A stretch of DNA of 64,000 bases, taken from assembly GCA_041688015.1 (NCBI GenBank), contig JBDNIY010000012.1, positions 248,001-312,000 on the forward strand, in the 5' to 3' direction. This DNA comes from Parvibaculum sp041688015 (GTDB lineage: Bacteria; Pseudomonadota; Alphaproteobacteria; Parvibaculales; Parvibaculaceae). A program made the translations under genes and the position numbers. The notes beneath the pieces were generated by a model that made no database searches, was not told the origin of the DNA, and saw only the letters and a list, made by a program, of their open reading frames with translations. Below, one piece after another: positions 26,620-34,558 of the stretch (within the stretch, counting starts at the first letter, position 1; each line of letters begins with the position of its first letter).

Positions 26620-27462
26620 TTACGGGCAGGTCGTCACAACTGCACGGCGGTTGAGCGGCTCACGCACGCCGTCGCCTGTGGCAACTGCGAGGTTCGTTTC
26701 ACCGTCCGACGCCACAGAGCAGGTGCTCTTGCCGTTGGCTTTCAACGCATTAGCAACTGAGTTTGCACGACGGCTACCCAGCGCTTCGTTGTAGGCATTG
26801 CTGCCCGACGTATCCGTGTGACCCACCACGCCGAACGAAGCGTCGTCCAGCTTGGAGATTTCCTGAACCACAGCCTGAGCTTCAGATGTCAGGTTCGACT
26901 TGTTGAAGCCGAAATAGATGGTCCAATCTTGCTTGGCCTTAAGGTCGCAGGCTGTCAGCGCTTCATAGAAGGCTGCTTTTTCAGCTGCTACGCGTTCCGG
27001 CTGAACCGGGCCGCCTTCGCCGCCGAGCCATGAGCCATTGACGCCGAGCTTGTTGTCGCTCGCCTGTTCGACCCAACCATCATAGTAGCGCTGTGCCTTG
27101 GCACACTGGCACGCACGCGGGCCGGTACGACCGTCTTTGTCGAGAACGCTAAGAAGTTTGGCACGGGCGTCCTGCAGTTCAGGCAGATCGGCGGGAAGAA
27201 CGCCGCGTGTTGCCGGATCCCAAGGAAGGACCGTTTCGCCAGCGGCCGCAGCGCGACCCTTGGCAACGATTGTTGCTGTGTCCACCCAGTTGCAATCAAC
27301 ATATGCTTCTGACGTGGCGCGTTCCTGATACTCGCGAGCGAGGCACGCATTGAAGGAGTCGCCGCTGATCGTTTCATGTAGATACGATTCGGCAGTCCAA
27401 GTGCCGCAGCCTGCCAACACGAGGAATGCTCCAAGTGCTATAAGGCGGGATATCATTTTCAT
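26620..27462 (-). CDS. OmpA-family outer-membrane lipoprotein
   Basis: A 280-residue secreted lipoprotein. The signal peptide ends in a lipobox L-V-L-A-G-C, so Cys near residue 19 should carry lipid. Residues 20-170 are an unrecognised domain with several Cys (A-C-L-A, D-C-N-W, A-C-Q-C). The C-terminal ~100 residues are an OmpA peptidoglycan-binding domain (I-Y-F-G-F-N-K-S-N-L-T, G-H-T-D-T-S-G-S-N-A-Y-N, L-G-S-R-R-A-N-S-V). It would tether the outer membrane to the cell wall. Monocistronic, with its own terminator. Confidence 0.88.
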   Translation of the reverse strand: MKMISRLIALGAFLVLAGCGTWTAESYLHETISGDSFNACLAREYQERATSEAYVDCNWVDTATIVAKGRAAAAGETVLPWDPATRGVLPADLPELQDARAKLLSVLDKDGRTGPRACQCAKAQRYYDGWVEQASDNKLGVNGSWLGGEGGPVQPERVAAEKAAFYEALTACDLKAKQDWTIYFGFNKSNLTSEAQAVVQEISKLDDASFGVVGHTDTSGSNAYNEALGSRRANSVANALKANGKSTCSVASDGETNLAVATGDGVREPLNRRAVVTTCP

Positions 27463-27810
27463 CCCAATCTCCGTCGTTATTTATGCTCTACCCCCCGCCA
27501 CAACAGCGAGAGGCCCGGACCCCACCGGTAACTTGCTTCAACCCCACTTAATCGCATGGATTCAGCGTAACCATCAACCTGAATTGACGGAATGCCTCAA
27601 GTTCGGCTTACAAAGTTACTTGATGGCAACACTGTTCCGCTTGCGTGACAATGTTGGCATTAACCATTTCGAGCGCGGGTCTTTGCCGATTTATGGGTAA
27701 AGTGACACAAATACTGAAAGACTTGAGGAGTTAACATCGTCTTTACCAATCCGCCCCATTATGGGCCGATAACGCCATTAACCCATCTATTCTGACACCG
27801 AGGCAAGCCG
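27463..27810. promoter_or_regulatory. Divergent promoter region between the OmpA-like gene and the TacA-like gene
   Basis: A 348-base gap without a gene, AT-rich toward its right half. It holds the CtrA-like box described at 27731-27745, two more isolated TTAACC half-sites (near 27660 and 27778) and a TTGACG hexamer at about 27579. No convincing coding sequence is present. Confidence 0.5.
27731..27745 (+). promoter_or_regulatory. CtrA-like box upstream of the TacA-like regulator
   Basis: The sequence TTAA-CATCGTC-TTTA matches the CtrA full-site consensus TTAA-N7-TTAA at 7 of 8 fixed bases. It lies 65 bases before the start codon of the TacA-like gene. In Caulobacter tacA is under CtrA control, so the placement is sensible. 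Binding is inferred from the match alone. Confidence 0.45.
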
Positions 27811-29352
27811 ATGACTCAGGCCATCTTGATCGTGGACGACGACCCCGCCCAGAGACGCATTCTGGAGGAAGCGGTCAATCGTGATGGCTATCGCGCTGTC
27901 CCTGTGGACGGCGGCGAAGCGGCGCTGGCCTATCTTGACGGGCCAATGGGATCTGAAATTTCTCTCGTCGTGCTTGATCTTGTCATGCCGGGTGTCGATG
28001 GCATGGCCGTGCTGAAACATGTCCATCCCAGCAAACCAAACCTCCCCGTCATTGTCCTGACCGCCCATGGCGGCATTGAGACAGTGGTCAACGTTATGCG
28101 CGAAGGGGCGACAGACTTTGTCATCAAACCGGTGAGCCCTGAACGGCTGCATGTCTCGATGCGCAATGCGCTGAAGGTCAATGCGCTGACGGGTGAAATC
28201 TTACGCCTGCAAAAGAAACAATCCGGTCGCTTGACCTTCAAGGACCTGATTGCCCGCAGTGACAGCATGGGCCAAGTGATCCGCCTTGGCAAACGCGCCG
28301 CGCAATCCAACATTCCGATCTTGATCGAAGGCGAAAGCGGCGTTGGCAAAGAACTCATCGCCAGCGCCATTCAGGGCGAAGGCGAGCGCGCGGGAAAGCC
28401 GTTCATCACCGTGAACTGTGGCGCTATCCCCGAAACGCTCGTCGAGAGCATTCTATTTGGCCACGAAAAGGGTGCCTTTACGGGTGCCAGCGACAAACAT
28501 GCCGGCAAATTTCAGGAAGCAAGCGGCGGCACGCTGTTTCTTGACGAAATCGGCGAATTGCCACTCGATATGCAGGTGAAGCTGCTACGCGCCCTGCAAC
28601 AGGGCGAAGTCGATCCGGTTGGGTCCAAAAAGCCGGTGAAGGTTGATATTCGCCTCATCTCGGCGACCAATCGCGACCTATTGCAGATGGTCAAGGAAGG
28701 CCGCTTCCGCGAAGACCTTTACTATCGCCTCAATGTCTTCCCCATGCATGTGCCGCCGTTGCGCCAGCGTAAAGACGACCTGCCCGATCTCGTCGCGCAT
28801 TTCATTCGTCGCCTGTCGGCTGAAGAAGGCAAGGCGGTCGTGGGCATTTCACGCGACGCTATAACCATGCTGGCCGCCTTTGACTGGCCCGGTAATGTCC
28901 GCCAGGTCGAAAACAGCATCTTCCGTGCCATCGTGCTGAGCGACGGTGAGACCTTGCAGGTGTCTGATTTCCCGCAAATCGCTAGCTTGGTTGACGGTCA
29001 TGCAGAGGCCGCCGTGCCGTCAGGGATGCGCGAACACGCCCCGACCCCTGCATCGGCACCCATCTCGCCATCTGTGGCACATGACTATATTCCCGCAACA
29101 TCAATGCCCGCGCAGACAGAAGCCCGCCACACGCTGGCCGATTTTGCGCGCTCTAACTTCTCCGACGGCATTGCTGTGACCGACGAGGCGGGCAATGTGC
29201 GCAAACTGGAAGACATCGAAGCGGAAATGATCCGCCTCGCCATCGAGAAGTACAAAGGCCATATGACAGAAGTGGCCCGCCGCCTCGGCATTGGTCGTTC
29301 AACGCTCTACCGCAAGGTGCGCGATCTCGGCCTGGAAGTCCGCGAAAACTGA
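27811..29352 (+). CDS. tacA: TacA-like sigma-54-dependent response regulator
   Basis: A 513-residue NtrC-class activator. Residues 1-120 are a receiver domain with acidic pocket D-D-D near 9-11 and phosphate-accepting Asp 56 (V-V-L-D-L-V-M-P-G). Residues ~145-380 are the sigma-54 AAA+ domain: Walker A G-E-S-G-V-G-K-E near 174, G-A-F-T-G-A near 221, D-E-I-G-E-L. A ~80-residue Pro/Ser/Ala linker leads to a Fis-type helix-turn-helix (about 465-510; A-R-R-L-G-I-G-R-S-T-L-Y-R-K). The core closely resembles Caulobacter TacA, which drives stalk genes under a phosphorelay. Partner histidine kinase is not in the window; orthology is inferred. Confidence 0.82.
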   Translation: MTQAILIVDDDPAQRRILEEAVNRDGYRAVPVDGGEAALAYLDGPMGSEISLVVLDLVMPGVDGMAVLKHVHPSKPNLPVIVLTAHGGIETVVNVMREGATDFVIKPVSPERLHVSMRNALKVNALTGEILRLQKKQSGRLTFKDLIARSDSMGQVIRLGKRAAQSNIPILIEGESGVGKELIASAIQGEGERAGKPFITVNCGAIPETLVESILFGHEKGAFTGASDKHAGKFQEASGGTLFLDEIGELPLDMQVKLLRALQQGEVDPVGSKKPVKVDIRLISATNRDLLQMVKEGRFREDLYYRLNVFPMHVPPLRQRKDDLPDLVAHFIRRLSAEEGKAVVGISRDAITMLAAFDWPGNVRQVENSIFRAIVLSDGETLQVSDFPQIASLVDGHAEAAVPSGMREHAPTPASAPISPSVAHDYIPATSMPAQTEARHTLADFARSNFSDGIAVTDEAGNVRKLEDIEAEMIRLAIEKYKGHMTEVARRLGIGRSTLYRKVRDLGLEVREN

Positions 29353-29552
29353 TCCACGGCCCCGCGCGCTTGGCGCCAAAAGGGTGGCCTCATTGTTGAG
29401 GCATTACGAGACATAACAAGACATTACGGTGCAAGAGCTCACTCTTGCGCCGTTTTTTCTGTGGAAACGCGCCATCGCACAAAGGCCAACGGGGCGACGA
29501 TTGATAAGCGGCGCGAAAGGATGCTATCCCTCGCGCCCCCTGCAACGGCGTG

Positions 29553-31220
29553 ATGAAATTTCCCATGAAAATGGCGCTCCTCCCCTTCCTGCTCGCCATT
29601 GCCGCCGCCGCGCTGACAAGCGTCGGCGTTTGGAAATTTCTTGGCGCCCCTGTTGAGATGGTCAATGCGCCCGCCGGTAAAGTGCATTGCGTGAGCTACA
29701 CGCCCTATCGCGGCAGCGAAACGCCCTCCGATCACAGCTTACACGCTGACCCAAAAAATATTGATGCGGACTTCGCCCAGCTTTCAGCGATTACCGATTG
29801 TGTGCGTCTCTATAGCGTCGATCTTGGCCTTGATGCCGCCGTGCCGATTGCCGCCAAATATCACATGCAAGTTCTGCTCGGCGTCTGGATCGGCTTTGAC
29901 GAGGCCTACAACCAGCGCCAAATCGCCAAAGCCATTGAGGTCGCCAATGCCAATCGTGCCACCGTGCGCGCTATCATTGTCGGCAATGAAGTACTGTTGC
30001 GCGGCGAACAAACGCCTGACAACCTTGTGCGCTATCTCCATCAGGTGAAGGCAGCGACCAACCTCCCCGTCACCTATGCAGACGTCACGCATTTCTGGCT
30101 GAAAGCCCCGCCTGAACTTGCCGACGCGGTGGACTTTGTCACCATTCACATTCTGCCTTATTGGGAAGACAAGCCGACGTCGGCCAAGAACGGTGTCGCC
30201 TATCTCGACAGCGTGCGAAAAGAAGCGGCGGCACATTTTCCCGGCAAACGTATTTTCATCGGTGAGACAGGCTTTCCAAGCGCTGGGCGTGAGCGCGCAG
30301 ACGCAATCCCCTCCATTGTCTCGCAGGCGCGTTATCTACGTGAATTTGCCGCCTATGCCGAAACGCATGACCTCGATTACAACCTGATCGAGGCCTATGA
30401 TCAGCCTTGGAAGCGGGCGCAAGAAGGCACTGTCGGCGGCGCATGGGGCTTTTTTACCACCGACCGCCTCGCCAAGTTTCCATGGGTTGGCCCCGTCTCC
30501 GAACACCCCCATTGGCGCTTGGAAGCCACCGCCGCCATGTCATTATCCCTCCTGATACTGATTATTATGGGATTTCGAGGCGGCAAACCTGAAGCCTTGG
30601 GCGGCATAGGCGCAGGCTTTGGTGCGGGCTTTGCAGGCTCCGGCTTGCTGCTACAAATTGAACATTCGATGGTGGCTTGGCGCACACCGCTGGAAGGTGC
30701 CGTTGAAATCTTGATTCTTGTTCAGTCGCTGGCCGTAATTTTTTTCGTGCTGCCCGAAATCACAAAAAAGCGCGCGGGCGTTGCCCCCCTCTCCATTGCC
30801 AATACGCTGGCATGGCTCGGCCACCCAAAGATCGAAAGCGCCTGCAAAGCGCTCTATCTCGGCTTGATACAACTAGCGGTTACCTTTACGGCGCTGGTCA
30901 CTTCGATGGGCCTGAGCTTTGACAGCCGCTATCGCGACTTCCCTGTCGCCGCCTTTGCACTGCCCGCTTTAAGCTTTGCGCTGCTCGCGCTCAATCGCGG
31001 CGACCAAAAGCGCGTGCAACCTGATCGACGTGAAGAGATTATGTTTGTTTTGTTGTTTGTGGTAACGGCGGGCATCATCGCCTTCAACGAAGGACCATTG
31101 AACATCGAAGCGCTGAGCTGGTGCAGCCTCAATCTCATTTTCGTGGTGCCATGGCTCGGTCAGATCAATGCTGCGCTCAAGGGCCTGTTTAAGAGGCCCG
31201 AGGCAGTCGCAGACATGTGA
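29553..31220 (+). CDS. Membrane-bound glycoside hydrolase family 17-like protein
   Basis: A ~555-residue protein with an N-terminal membrane segment or signal anchor (about 5-25). A GH17-like beta-glucan domain follows (30-320): V-G-N-E-V with the acid/base Glu near 145, and G-E-T-G-F-P with the nucleophile Glu near 238. The C-terminal ~230 residues hold six or seven hydrophobic helices. Bacterial GH17 enzymes cleave or transfer beta-1,3-glucans, for instance in cyclic or periplasmic glucan synthesis; this fusion would place the catalytic domain in the periplasm. GTG 29550, ATG 29553 and ATG 29565 are possible starts. Its 3' end overlaps the convergent membrane-protein gene by 32 bases. Confidence 0.78.
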   Translation: MKFPMKMALLPFLLAIAAAALTSVGVWKFLGAPVEMVNAPAGKVHCVSYTPYRGSETPSDHSLHADPKNIDADFAQLSAITDCVRLYSVDLGLDAAVPIAAKYHMQVLLGVWIGFDEAYNQRQIAKAIEVANANRATVRAIIVGNEVLLRGEQTPDNLVRYLHQVKAATNLPVTYADVTHFWLKAPPELADAVDFVTIHILPYWEDKPTSAKNGVAYLDSVRKEAAAHFPGKRIFIGETGFPSAGRERADAIPSIVSQARYLREFAAYAETHDLDYNLIEAYDQPWKRAQEGTVGGAWGFFTTDRLAKFPWVGPVSEHPHWRLEATAAMSLSLLILIIMGFRGGKPEALGGIGAGFGAGFAGSGLLLQIEHSMVAWRTPLEGAVEILILVQSLAVIFFVLPEITKKRAGVAPLSIANTLAWLGHPKIESACKALYLGLIQLAVTFTALVTSMGLSFDSRYRDFPVAAFALPALSFALLALNRGDQKRVQPDRREEIMFVLLFVVTAGIIAFNEGPLNIEALSWCSLNLIFVVPWLGQINAALKGLFKRPEAVADM

Positions 31221-31593
31221 GCATGAGGCCGACGGCGGCCAGATCGGCATTGTATAGCACTAGCCCCATCAGGCTCATGACAAAGCCAAGCCAGATCGCC
31301 CAACGCCAGCGAAAGACAAGCCCAAGTCCGCCACCAACAAGACCGGCCCAGCCCCAGATTTCCCAGATATGCATCATCACAATGCCCTGACGCGGCGTGC
31401 ACCACCAAGGGGCTGCGTCATTGACACAAGTCATGCCGATGTCATGCGGTTCGATCACGAGATGACGAAGTGCGAGCGCGACGCCCAGCGTGCCGATCCC
31501 CACACAAGCCCAGAGCAAAATCCGTGAAGGGGTCCATAGCGGCGCACCTCTGACTAAAGCCGGGCCGGTCTGTCCGGGCAGACGATTGGACAA
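31189..31593 (-). CDS. Hypothetical four-helix membrane protein
   Basis: A 134-residue protein with a short polar N-terminus and three or four hydrophobic helices (about 26-46, 70-92, 95-118). Two Cys lie in the loop after helix 1 (M-T-C-V-N-D-A-A-P-W-W-C-T-P), a pattern of possible disulfide or metal ligands outside the membrane. I do not recognise the family. It overlaps the 3' end of the GH17 gene by 32 bases on the opposite strand, which may limit evolution of both tails. Confidence 0.6.
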   Translation of the reverse strand: MSNRLPGQTGPALVRGAPLWTPSRILLWACVGIGTLGVALALRHLVIEPHDIGMTCVNDAAPWWCTPRQGIVMMHIWEIWGWAGLVGGGLGLVFRWRWAIWLGFVMSLMGLVLYNADLAAVGLMLTCLRLPRAS

Positions 31594-31675
31594 GATAAAT
31601 CACTCCCGCAACTATTCAGGCGAATGCATAGCACGCCTCGGCTTGGCTATAGCAGGTTCTGACAGGTTTCTGAAG

Positions 31676-31942
31676 TTACTCGACCATGCCCAGTGCGTGG
31701 AGATAAAGCTCAAGGATGGCTTCGGCTTCCTGCCGCTCAGCCTTGTCTTGCTTGCGGATGCGCACGACCTGACGCAGCGTCTTTGTGTCAAAGCCATTGC
31801 CCTTGGCTTCACCATAAACTTCCTTGATGTCAGCAGCGGTCGCCGCTTTTTCTTCTTCGAGGCGTTCAATGCGTTCAACGATCGAGCGCAGTTGATCGTG
31901 TGCGACGCCGCCAGTGTTCATAGGGGTATTGCCGTCCGCCAT
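31676..31942 (-). CDS. gapR: GapR (DUF2312) nucleoid-associated protein
   Basis: An 88-residue protein of the DUF2312 family. ATG 31942 is preferred over 31957 because M-A-D-G matches the family start. The coiled coil reads L-R-S-I-V-E-R-I-E-R-L-E-E-E-K, then I-K-E-V-Y-G-E-A-K-G-N-G-F-D and R-I-R-K-Q-D-K-A-E-R. GapR is the alphaproteobacterial DNA-bridging protein that binds overtwisted, AT-rich DNA and helps replication and cell-cycle progression. The gene is alone on its strand. Confidence 0.95.
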   Translation of the reverse strand: MADGNTPMNTGGVAHDQLRSIVERIERLEEEKAATAADIKEVYGEAKGNGFDTKTLRQVVRIRKQDKAERQEAEAILELYLHALGMVE

Positions 31943-32064
31943 GATGCGTCGCTCCATTCATTCGATAGATGTGTAAGGGCGCAGACACTATCACGCACTT
32001 CTGCCTCGGCAATATCACCGAGGCAAAAACCTGTGGATATTACTGGCCTGCGCGAATAAAGCCT

Positions 32065-32373
32065 TTAACCGTGGGCCTTTTTTTGGACGGCCTCAAAAGC
32101 GGCAAGTTGCTCGGGCGTGGCGTTTGGTTGAAATTTGGCCTTCCAATCGGCAAACGGCATTCCATAAATCTGCGCTCGCGCCTCATCCTTGCTCATCTCA
32201 ACACCTTTTTCCGCCCCTGCTTCGCGTAGCCAATCAGCAAGACAATTGCGACAGAACCCGGCAAGGATCATCAGATCAATATTCTGCACATCGGTCCGCG
32301 CGCCCAGATGCGCCACAAGGCGGCGAAAGGCAGCCGCTTCAAGGTCGGTTTGTGTGGGCTTATCCATCGACAT
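32065..32373 (-). CDS. DUF1244 family protein
   Basis: A 102-residue protein matching DUF1244, a small conserved alphaproteobacterial family. The central block F-C-R-N-C-L-A-D-W holds a Cys-x-x-Cys pair; I-Y-G-M-P-F-A-D-W-K follows. Function is not established. It lies 5 bases downstream of the N-formylglutamate amidohydrolase gene on the same strand, so the two form an operon. Confidence 0.9.
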   Translation of the reverse strand: MSMDKPTQTDLEAAAFRRLVAHLGARTDVQNIDLMILAGFCRNCLADWLREAGAEKGVEMSKDEARAQIYGMPFADWKAKFQPNATPEQLAAFEAVQKKAHG

Positions 32374-32378
32374 GCTCC

Positions 32379-33173
32379 TTAAATATTGGCGTCCGTCCGC
32401 GAGCCAAAGAATTTGACTTCATGCATATGGGGCCGCGCCGACGCCTCGACAACATAACGGGCGATCCGCGCCGCCCATGCCGCCTGCCCCGCGGCCTCGG
32501 CAATCAAATCCTGCCTGATCTCGATCAGCACATGCGGCAAACCGTTTTTTGTGCCGTGCTGGTAAAGGCAATCACCGATGAGCGCACCCGTATAGGGCTC
32601 ATTGTCGCCGACAACGATCCCCGGTTCCGCTCGCAATTGATCCATCAGGAAGGCAGGCAAGCGGTCATCATTATCCCAGAGAATACCGGTATGCCAAGGC
32701 CGCGCCACACCGCGCCAACGCGGCGTGAAACTATGGATCGAGAGGAGGAGCGGCACAGCCCCCGCGCCGCGTGCCTGATCAAGCGCGCCAGCAATAGCCG
32801 CATGATAGGGCGCATGAAACGCAGCGAGGCGGTGGTCAAACTCAGCTTTGTTCTGAAACGCATCGACAGCGCGATTGGCCGGAATGATCGCGCCATCGGA
32901 CAATTTCATTACCAGCGTCGGGTCATCGGCCCCACGATTGAGGTCGATCAACAAACGTGAATAACGCGCCAGCACAGCGCGGCATTGGAGCGAGGTAGCC
33001 AGACGACGTGCCACCTCTGCAGCCCCGATATCATAGGCGATGTGGCGTGAAAACTGGCGCGCCTCCAGCCCCAATGTGCCATAGCCGTCCGGCAACGCAT
33101 TGGACGCATGGTCGCAAATGACGAGGAAACCGGGATCAAAGCCTTTTCCGGCATTAAACAATTCAAACGGCAA
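32379..33173 (-). CDS. N-formylglutamate amidohydrolase family protein (copy 1)
   Basis: A 264-residue metallohydrolase-type protein. The N-terminal I-C-D-H-A-S-N-A-L-P near residue 20, the L-I-D-L-N-R block near 95 and L-S-I-H-S-F-T-P near 143 carry the metal-binding and active-site His/Asp/Ser of the family. Classic members hydrolyse N-formyl-L-glutamate in histidine breakdown, but no hut genes are nearby, so another N-acyl amide may be the substrate. A second, longer member lies at 61448. It starts 50 bases from the divergent glycerate kinase. Confidence 0.9.
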   Translation of the reverse strand: MPFELFNAGKGFDPGFLVICDHASNALPDGYGTLGLEARQFSRHIAYDIGAAEVARRLATSLQCRAVLARYSRLLIDLNRGADDPTLVMKLSDGAIIPANRAVDAFQNKAEFDHRLAAFHAPYHAAIAGALDQARGAGAVPLLLSIHSFTPRWRGVARPWHTGILWDNDDRLPAFLMDQLRAEPGIVVGDNEPYTGALIGDCLYQHGTKNGLPHVLIEIRQDLIAEAAGQAAWAARIARYVVEASARPHMHEVKFFGSRTDANI

Positions 33174-33222
33174 TATTGCGCCTTCGCGTGACGAATTTCG
33201 GTGAGCGCACTATACCCAAGAG

Positions 33223-34506
33223 ATGAGCGCAGCGCATTACGACACTCGGACGTTTCTCACAAACCTCTATGACGAGGCTGTGCGCACCGCCCTGCCCGCT
33301 GTCGCTCTGACCAAACACCTGCCGCCACACCCTAAGGGCCGCTTTGTTGTTTTTGCGATCGGCAAGGCAGCGGCTGCCATGGCGACGGCGGCAGAGACCC
33401 ATTATGCCGACGCAGCCCTTGAAGGGATCGCATTGACGCGGCACGGGCATAGAGATGGCCAAGCCTTGCGCCAGATCACCCTCATTGAAGCAGGCCACCC
33501 CATGCCCGATGCGGCCGGGATGGCGGCCAGTGCGCGCATCATGACGATGGCTGCGAGCCTCACAGCGGATGATCTCGCGCTGGTGCTGATCTCCGGTGGA
33601 GGATCAGCTTTGGCCACCCTGCCAATTGACGGCGTGAGCCTTGCCGACAAACAGGCACTGACCAAAGCACTCCTCGCGTCAGGCGCACCGATCCACGACA
33701 TCAACACCGTGCGAAAACATCTCTCGCGCCTCAAGGGCGGATGGCTCGCCAAAGCCATTGCCCCTGCCCGCTCCCTCACGCTGGCCATTTCCGATGTGGC
33801 AGGCGATGAGCCTAGCGTTATCGCCTCAGGGCCAACCGTGCCGGACCCGACCACAAAGGCCGACGCTTTCGCGGTTCTGGAACGCTGGCGCATTAATCTG
33901 CCACAACATGTCAGAGCCGCGATGGAAGCCGCGCCCGAAAGCCCAAAAGTGGGAGACGCGGCATTTGATCTGACATCCTTCCGGCTGATCGCAAGCGGCG
34001 CAGGCTCGCTGGAGGCTGCTGCTGCCCAAGCTGCGGCTGCGGGCTATGCCATTCTCAATCTTGGCGACCGCGTGGAAGGCGAAGCCCGCGACGTGGCCCG
34101 CGCCCATGCAAAGCTCGCTCTGACGGCCAAACGCGACAGCCGTAGGCTTGCCATTCTTTCAGGGGGTGAAACCTCGGTGACGTTTACCGAAAGTGCATCG
34201 GGATATGGCGGACCCAATCAGGAATATGCGCTCGCGCTCGCCATCGCGCTCAAAGGCACTCAAGGCATTTCGGCACTGGCAGGCGACACCGACGGGATCG
34301 ACGGGGGTGCGGGCGACCCGCAAGACCCCGCAGGCGCGATGATCTTTGCCGATACGTTGGTGCGGGCTGAGACGCTGGGCCTCAACCCGCAAACCGCCCT
34401 TGATGCCCATAATTCAGGTGGTTTTTTTAAGGCGTTGGGTGATCTATTGAATACCGGCCCGACCTTTACGAACGTCAATGATTTCCGTGTCATACTGATC
34501 GAATAA
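33223..34506 (+). CDS. Glycerate 2-kinase / hydroxypyruvate reductase family (MOFRL)
   Basis: A 427-residue protein of the class II glycerate kinase family (N-terminal DUF4147 domain, C-terminal MOFRL domain). Visible are G-K-A-A-A-A-M-A near residue 45, I-S-G-G-G-S-A-L near 125, L-S-G-G-E-T-S-V-T near 310 and G-D-T-D-G-I-D-G near 353. It should phosphorylate D-glycerate to 2-phosphoglycerate; the TtuD name (hydroxypyruvate reductase) is also used for relatives. It sits 52 bases before pyruvate kinase, giving a route from glycerate toward pyruvate if enolase is supplied elsewhere. Confidence 0.88.
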   Translation: MSAAHYDTRTFLTNLYDEAVRTALPAVALTKHLPPHPKGRFVVFAIGKAAAAMATAAETHYADAALEGIALTRHGHRDGQALRQITLIEAGHPMPDAAGMAASARIMTMAASLTADDLALVLISGGGSALATLPIDGVSLADKQALTKALLASGAPIHDINTVRKHLSRLKGGWLAKAIAPARSLTLAISDVAGDEPSVIASGPTVPDPTTKADAFAVLERWRINLPQHVRAAMEAAPESPKVGDAAFDLTSFRLIASGAGSLEAAAAQAAAAGYAILNLGDRVEGEARDVARAHAKLALTAKRDSRRLAILSGGETSVTFTESASGYGGPNQEYALALAIALKGTQGISALAGDTDGIDGGAGDPQDPAGAMIFADTLVRAETLGLNPQTALDAHNSGGFFKALGDLLNTGPTFTNVNDFRVILIE

Positions 34507-34558
34507 AGCTCTACTACAAGAACCGCATCAGACGACCGCATTTCAGGAGCGCGCCCCA

